Assembly: GCA_017420825.1 (NCBI GenBank)
Contig: JAFQNU010000149.1
Coordinates: 1 to 9,117 of the forward strand
DNA: 9,117 nt
Reading direction: 5' to 3'
From: Clostridia bacterium
Lineage (GTDB): Bacteria > Bacillota > Clostridia > UBA1381
Below, piece after piece: positions 6,502 through 9,117 of this stretch. Every line of letters starts with the position of its first letter. Position 1 is the stretch's first letter. The notes under the pieces were generated by a model, which saw only the letters and a program-made list of their open reading frames with translations, did no database searches and had not been told where the DNA came from. The position numbers were made by a program, and so were the translations under genes.

Positions 6502-7632
6502 ATGATTATAAAAAATGGTAATGTATTAAATGACAGTTTTAAGTTTGAGACAACAGATATAGAAATAAGTGGTCAGAAGATTGCGAAAATAGATAAAAAT
6601 ATTACTTCTGATGAGGTTATAGATGGAACGGATTGTTATGTTGTTCCGGGCTTTGTTGATACACATATGCATGGAGCTATGGGTGAGGAATTTATATCTT
6701 ATAATGATAACACATTTGAAAAAATTGCATCATATGAAGCTCAGCATGGAACAACCTCGCTTGTACCTGCAATTTCAGCAGGAGTAAAGGAAGAACTCTT
6801 AACAGCTATCAGGAATATGAAAAAATGTGTTCAGACAGAGCTTGATGATTGCGCTAAGGTGTGGGGACTCCATATGGAGGGTCCATTCTTCTCGGTAGCG
6901 TTTAAGGGTGCGCATAAGCCTGAAAATATCAGAAATACAGATATAGTGGAATTTAAGGAGCTTTACAATGAAGCTGACGGAATTTTAAAAATTATGACTC
7001 TTGCCCCTGAATTGCCCGGAGCGGAAGAGGTTGTAAGGTATGCAACTGAAAATGGTGTATGTATTTCAGCAGGACATACTTCCGCAACCTGTGACGAATT
7101 GAAAAAGTCGGTTGAGTGGGGAGTAAAACTTGGAACACATTTGTTTAACGCTATGAGCCCTTTAAAGCACAGGGAACCGGGAGCGGTAGGCGGAATTTTG
7201 TATGAGGATATAAAATGCGAGCTTATATGTGACTTTTATCATGTAAGACCTGAGGCTATTTCGCTTGTTTACAGATTAAAAGGCAGAGAAAAAATTAACA
7301 TGATAACAGACTCAATTTTGGCGGCAGGCTTGCCTGATGGTGACTATATTGAGCATAATCAGTCTATTCATGTAGTAAACGGACAAAGCAGACTCGACGA
7401 CGGTACAATAAACGGCGGAACAAGCTGTCTTGTTGACGGAGTAAGAAATCTTGTGTCAATAGGAATACCGCTTGAGGACGCATGTATGATGGCATCAAAA
7501 AATCCTGCCCAAACTGTTGGTATTTACGATAAAACAGGAAGTATTACAGAAGGAAAGCTTGCTGATATTGTAGTTCTTGATAAGGAATTAAATTTAAAGC
7601 ATGTGATTCTAAGAGGAAAGAAATTATTTTGA
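6502..7632 (+). CDS. nagA: N-acetylglucosamine-6-phosphate deacetylase
   Basis: NagA hydrolyses GlcNAc-6-P to GlcN-6-P and acetate in the cytoplasm. The 376-residue product is full length for this amidohydrolase. Visible active-site residues are H55 and H57 (FVDTHMHG), E126 (LHMEGPFF), H192 (SAGHTSAT), H213 (THLFNAMSP), H247 (CDFYHV) and D270 (MITDS), the catalytic aspartate. The intact HxH pair is like the two-metal Bacillus-type enzymes rather than E. coli NagA, which has replaced it. The frame extends upstream to 6451 inside the kinase gene, but AAAGGGTGA (6488-6496) points to the ATG at 6502, and homologues begin like MIIKNGNVLN. The gene begins 16 bp after the fused NagB-ROK gene and ends the operon. 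It supplies the substrate of the NagB domain and uses the product expected from the ROK domain. Confidence 0.96.
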   Translation: MIIKNGNVLNDSFKFETTDIEISGQKIAKIDKNITSDEVIDGTDCYVVPGFVDTHMHGAMGEEFISYNDNTFEKIASYEAQHGTTSLVPAISAGVKEELLTAIRNMKKCVQTELDDCAKVWGLHMEGPFFSVAFKGAHKPENIRNTDIVEFKELYNEADGILKIMTLAPELPGAEEVVRYATENGVCISAGHTSATCDELKKSVEWGVKLGTHLFNAMSPLKHREPGAVGGILYEDIKCELICDFYHVRPEAISLVYRLKGREKINMITDSILAAGLPDGDYIEHNQSIHVVNGQSRLDDGTINGGTSCLVDGVRNLVSIGIPLEDACMMASKNPAQTVGIYDKTGSITEGKLADIVVLDKELNLKHVILRGKKLF

Positions 7633-7639
7633 AAGTATA

Positions 7640-7670
7640 CGAAAAACCCGCCTTTTGGCGGGTTTTTTCG
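7640..7670. terminator. Rho-independent terminator of the amino-sugar operon
   Basis: An A-rich CGAAAAACCCGCC arm (7640-7652), a TTTT loop and GGCGGGTTTTTTCG (7657-7670) form a strong stem ending in a T6 tract, 8 bp after the nagA stop. The A-tract on the left arm lets it also work for leftward transcripts, such as readthrough from the candidate small RNA. Confidence 0.93.
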
Positions 7671-7699
7671 TGTGTAGCAACCTATAATGGTAAATTATG

Positions 7700-7726
7700 G
7701 CATTTTTTATGTAAAATAAAAAATGC
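7700..7726. repeat. AT-rich inverted repeat next to the small-RNA terminator
   Basis: GCATTTTTTAT (7700-7710) and ATAAAAAATGC (7716-7726) are perfect 11-bp inverted repeats around GTAAA. The first arm, as GGCATTTTTTATG, can also pair with CATGAAAAATGCC (7742-7754). For leftward transcription the 7713-7723 part forms the U-tract of the small-RNA terminator, so this hairpin may be a back-up termination element. Confidence 0.5.
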
Positions 7727-7769
7727 GCGGTATGAACCACGCATGAAAAATGCCAGTTCAATTACCGCG
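7713..7769 (-). terminator. Terminator hairpin of the candidate small RNA
   Basis: On the reverse strand CGCGGTA (7769-7763), a two-base AT bulge and TGAAC (7760-7756) pair with GTTCA (7737-7733) and TACCGCG (7732-7726). A run TTTTTTATTTT (7723-7713) follows. The 18-nt loop (7755-7738) is unusually large for a terminator and contains most of the segment that can pair with the upstream apical loop. The T-run on this strand only is the main reason to orient the RNA leftward. Confidence 0.6.
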
Positions 7770-7879
7770 ACGTAAATTAATTTTGTTACAGTCATAAATT
7801 TCTGCACACAAACAACTGGCATTTTTGCCTAATATAAATGTGTGTAAAACTCATGACAAAAATTATTAAGTTACGTCGC
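7713..7879 (-). ncRNA. Candidate structured small RNA of about 165 nt, family not recognised
   Basis: Leftward transcription from the promoter at 7886-7914 would begin near 7879 with GCGACGUAA, which pairs perfectly with UUACGUCGC (7775-7767). The closed arm is a long irregular hairpin: UUAAU/AUUAA (7869-7865 with 7781-7777), GUCAU/AUGAC (7857-7853 with 7795-7791), CACACA/UGUGUG (7844-7839 with 7810-7805) and an apical GGCA-AAAA-UGCC (7829-7818). A second hairpin with a U-tract follows (7726-7769). The apical segment AAAAAUGCCAGUU (7826-7814) is perfectly complementary over 13 nt to AACUGGCAUUUUU (7758-7746) in the loop of that second hairpin. No credible reading frame lies inside. I do not recognise it as 6S RNA, tmRNA, RNase P RNA or a riboswitch. 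Together with its control sites it accounts for most of the gene-free 7633-7997 stretch. Function is unknown. Confidence 0.6.
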
Positions 7880-7885
7880 AATTAT

Positions 7886-7914
7886 AGTATAGCATAGTTT
7901 GGTATAAATGTAAA
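7886..7914 (-). promoter_or_regulatory. Promoter of the candidate small RNA
   Basis: On the reverse strand TTTACA (7914-7909), a 17-bp spacer and TATACT (7891-7886) give a good SigA promoter. The predicted start, about 7 nt downstream near 7879, coincides with the first base of the 9-bp closing stem. Confidence 0.65.
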
Positions 7915-7963
7915 TAGAAAAATGGAAAAATATTATTTATAAGTCAGCAAATTTTCATAACAC

Positions 7964-7988
7964 AAAAAAACACTTGCGACTGCAAGTG
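7964..7988 (-). terminator. Terminator of the tRNA-Met gene
   Basis: On the reverse strand CACTTGC (7988-7982), a 4-nt loop and GCAAGTG (7977-7971) are followed by T7 (7970-7964). It lies 9 bp after the CCA end of the tRNA and closes a single-tRNA transcript. Confidence 0.9.
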
Positions 7989-7997
7989 CTTTTTTCG

Positions 7998-8074
7998 TGG
8001 TAGCGGTAACAGGATTTGAACCGGTGACACCACGGGTATGAACCGTGTGCTCTAGCCAACTGAGCTATACCGCC
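7998..8074 (-). tRNA. tRNA-Met(CAT), elongator
   Basis: The 77-nt reverse-strand sequence folds as a cloverleaf: acceptor GGCGGTA/TACCGCT, D arm GCTC-loop-GAGC, anticodon stem CACGG/CCGTG with loop TTCATAC (CAT at 8040-8038), T loop TTCAAAT, and an encoded CCA (8000-7998). It resembles the Bacillus elongator tRNA-Met, including the G1-U72 wobble. It lacks the three G-C anticodon-stem pairs of initiator tRNA, and the G1-U72 acceptor and anticodon stem favour Met over tRNA-Ile2. The T stem ACCGG/CCTGT has a C-U mismatch at its middle pair. Confidence 0.95.
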
Positions 8075-8091
8075 ATATCGACAACATGAAT

Positions 8092-8120
8092 ATTATAACA
8101 TAATATACAAGCCTTGTCAA
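8092..8120 (-). promoter_or_regulatory. Consensus tRNA promoter with A-tract upstream element
   Basis: On the reverse strand a perfect TTGACA (8120-8115), a 17-bp spacer and a perfect TATAAT (8097-8092) lie 17 bp before the tRNA. Upstream on that strand, 8121-8160 contains several A-tracts, like an UP element that binds the alpha subunit of RNA polymerase. This is what a strongly expressed stable RNA would need. Confidence 0.88.
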
Positions 8121-8197
8121 GAGTTTTTTCTATAAAAATAAATATTTTTTGAATTTTTTGTTTTATAATTTCGTACATATGTAATTAAGCTAATTGG

Positions 8198-8226
8198 TTG
8201 ACATAGTAAATAAAATCATATATAAT
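8198..8226 (+). promoter_or_regulatory. Consensus promoter of the YitT-family gene
   Basis: TTGACA (8198-8203), 17 bp and TATAAT (8221-8226) match the SigA consensus perfectly. It fires divergently from the tRNA promoter, with about 78 bp of AT-rich DNA between the two -35 boxes. No operator-like symmetry is evident. Confidence 0.87.
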
Positions 8227-8256
8227 TAAATTATAACAGTAGCAGGGGGTAGCATA

Positions 8257-9117
8257 ATGAAAAAGATTTTAGATGAATTAAAACCAATAAAATTTGTACT
8301 TCTTACACTTGCAGGATTTATAAATGCCTTTGGTGTGACGGTGTTCCTTACACCTGTAAAGCTGTATGACAGTGGTATATCGGGAACATCTATGTTACTG
8401 TCGCAGTTAACGCCTGAACGATTTTCATTATCACTATTTCTTTTGACATTAAATATTCCGCTTTTTGTGTTCGGATATAAAAAACAAGGCAGAGCATTTA
8501 CTATATATTCATTATACGCGGTGGCGATGTATTCTCTTGGAGCATGGCTTATAACAGATGTTTTACCGATTGATGTTTCTCTTGCATCACCGTTGGCAGG
8601 AAATGATTTGTTGCTTTGTGCCCTTTTTGGAGGTCTTATTTCAGGAGTGGGAAGCGGTCTTACGATACGCTTTGGAGGTGCCATTGATGGTATTGAGGTA
8701 ATGTCAGTTATATTTGCAAAGAGGTTTGGCATTACTGTCGGAACATTTGTAATGATATATAATGTAATTTTATATGTTATTTGCGGTATCAGTATTCAAA
8801 GCTGGATTTTGCCGCTTTATTCAATCGTGACATATTGTGCTGCTTTAAAAACAATTGACTTTATTGTTGAGGGTGTTGACCGTTCTAAGGCGGCCATGAT
8901 AATAACATCAAAGCCGGATGAGATTTGTGATATTCTTATGAGTGTGTTTGAGAGTGGAGCAACAAAAATCTCTGTTAAGGGCGGCTACTCCGATTCAGAT
9001 AAAACTATGATATATTTCATATTAGACCGTTTTCAGATATCAAAAATGAGGGATATAGTACATAGCATAGATGATAAAGCTTTTATAACAATCACAGAAG
9101 TTGCTGATGTTTTTAAA
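8257..9117 (+). CDS. YitT-family membrane protein with DUF2179 domain (stop outside window)
   Basis: The frame is open for 287 codons from ATG 8257 to the right edge. AGGGGG (8244-8249) precedes the start by 7 nt. The N-terminal two thirds are hydrophobic helices of the YitT membrane family: FVLLTLAGFINAFGVTVFL at about 13-31, PLFVFGY, an AVAMYSLGAWLI segment, LLLCALFGGLISGVGSGL, and FVMIYNVILYVICGI. The family-typical GGAIDGIEV follows the loop after SGVGSGL. The C-terminal 75 or so residues are a soluble DUF2179 domain with VKGGYS (240-245) and SKMRDIVHSIDDKAFITITE near the end. Known members are about 280-290 residues, so the stop probably lies within a few codons of the edge. The molecular function of the family is not established. 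It has its own promoter and no evident link to the amino-sugar genes. Confidence 0.93.
   Translation, partial: MKKILDELKPIKFVLLTLAGFINAFGVTVFLTPVKLYDSGISGTSMLLSQLTPERFSLSLFLLTLNIPLFVFGYKKQGRAFTIYSLYAVAMYSLGAWLITDVLPIDVSLASPLAGNDLLLCALFGGLISGVGSGLTIRFGGAIDGIEVMSVIFAKRFGITVGTFVMIYNVILYVICGISIQSWILPLYSIVTYCAALKTIDFIVEGVDRSKAAMIITSKPDEICDILMSVFESGATKISVKGGYSDSDKTMIYFILDRFQISKMRDIVHSIDDKAFITITEVADVFK

Noticed and set aside
7671..7700. Rightward promoter with TATAAT at 7683-7688 for the structured region
   Set aside because: No acceptable -35 box lies 16-18 bp upstream, where the nagA terminator sits, and the rightward transcript has no terminal U-tract after 7879.
7794..7856. 20-codon reverse-strand frame (begins MSFTHIYIRQ) inside the candidate small RNA
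   Set aside because: There is no ribosome binding site before the ATG and its bases are largely committed to stems.
7713..7879. 6S RNA or tmRNA as the identity of the structured region
   Set aside because: A single long 180-200 nt hairpin with a central bubble is absent, as are the tRNA-like ends and coding tag of tmRNA.
8226..8732. Reverse-strand open frame of 168 codons near the right edge
   Set aside because: The plus strand here encodes a clear YitT-family protein with promoter and ribosome binding site. The reverse frame has no recognisable domain and would end inside the YitT promoter.

Overview
The window looks like a chromosomal stretch of a low-GC, Gram-positive gut-type member of the Clostridia. 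The AT-rich intergenic DNA, strong GGAGG-type ribosome binding sites, consensus sigma-70/SigA promoters with 17-bp spacers, a Firmicutes-like elongator tRNA-Met and a YitT-family membrane protein all fit this. I cannot name the species. Nothing suggests a phage, transposase, CRISPR array or plasmid.

Layout. (1) Positions 1-2790 hold a divergent sugar module. A leftward sugar phosphate isomerase/epimerase (cut off at the left edge) faces a rightward pair: a Gfo/Idh/MocA dehydrogenase and a second, different TIM-barrel isomerase. The two promoters are mirror images around about 694.5. Four GCAATATA-like half-sites lie between them, arranged like a target for an AraC-family regulator. (2) Positions 2791-7670 hold a rightward amino-sugar operon: a sugar-1-phosphate nucleotidyltransferase, a NahK-type N-acetylhexosamine 1-kinase, a fused NagB deaminase-ROK kinase, and NagA. 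It starts at a promoter whose -35 is covered by a CcpA/LacI-type operator and ends at a strong terminator. (3) Positions 7671-7960 hold no protein gene. They contain what looks like an independent leftward small RNA of about 165 nt with its own promoter, terminator and a 13-nt loop-loop complementarity. (4) Positions 7964-8120 hold a leftward tRNA-Met with consensus promoter and terminator. (5) From 8198 to the right edge there is a perfect-consensus promoter and a YitT-family gene whose stop lies outside the window.

How the genes work together. NagA, the NagB domain and the ROK domain could take GlcNAc to GlcNAc-6-P, GlcN-6-P and fructose-6-P. NahK and the nucleotidyltransferase would act at C1 instead, making HexNAc-1-P and then probably a nucleotide sugar. 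The operon would therefore both burn and re-use N-acetylhexosamines, as expected for an organism living on host glycans, mucin or cell-wall sugars. The left module probably oxidises and isomerises another sugar, sugar acid or polyol, but its substrate cannot be read from the sequence. No transporter or glycosidase is present in the window.
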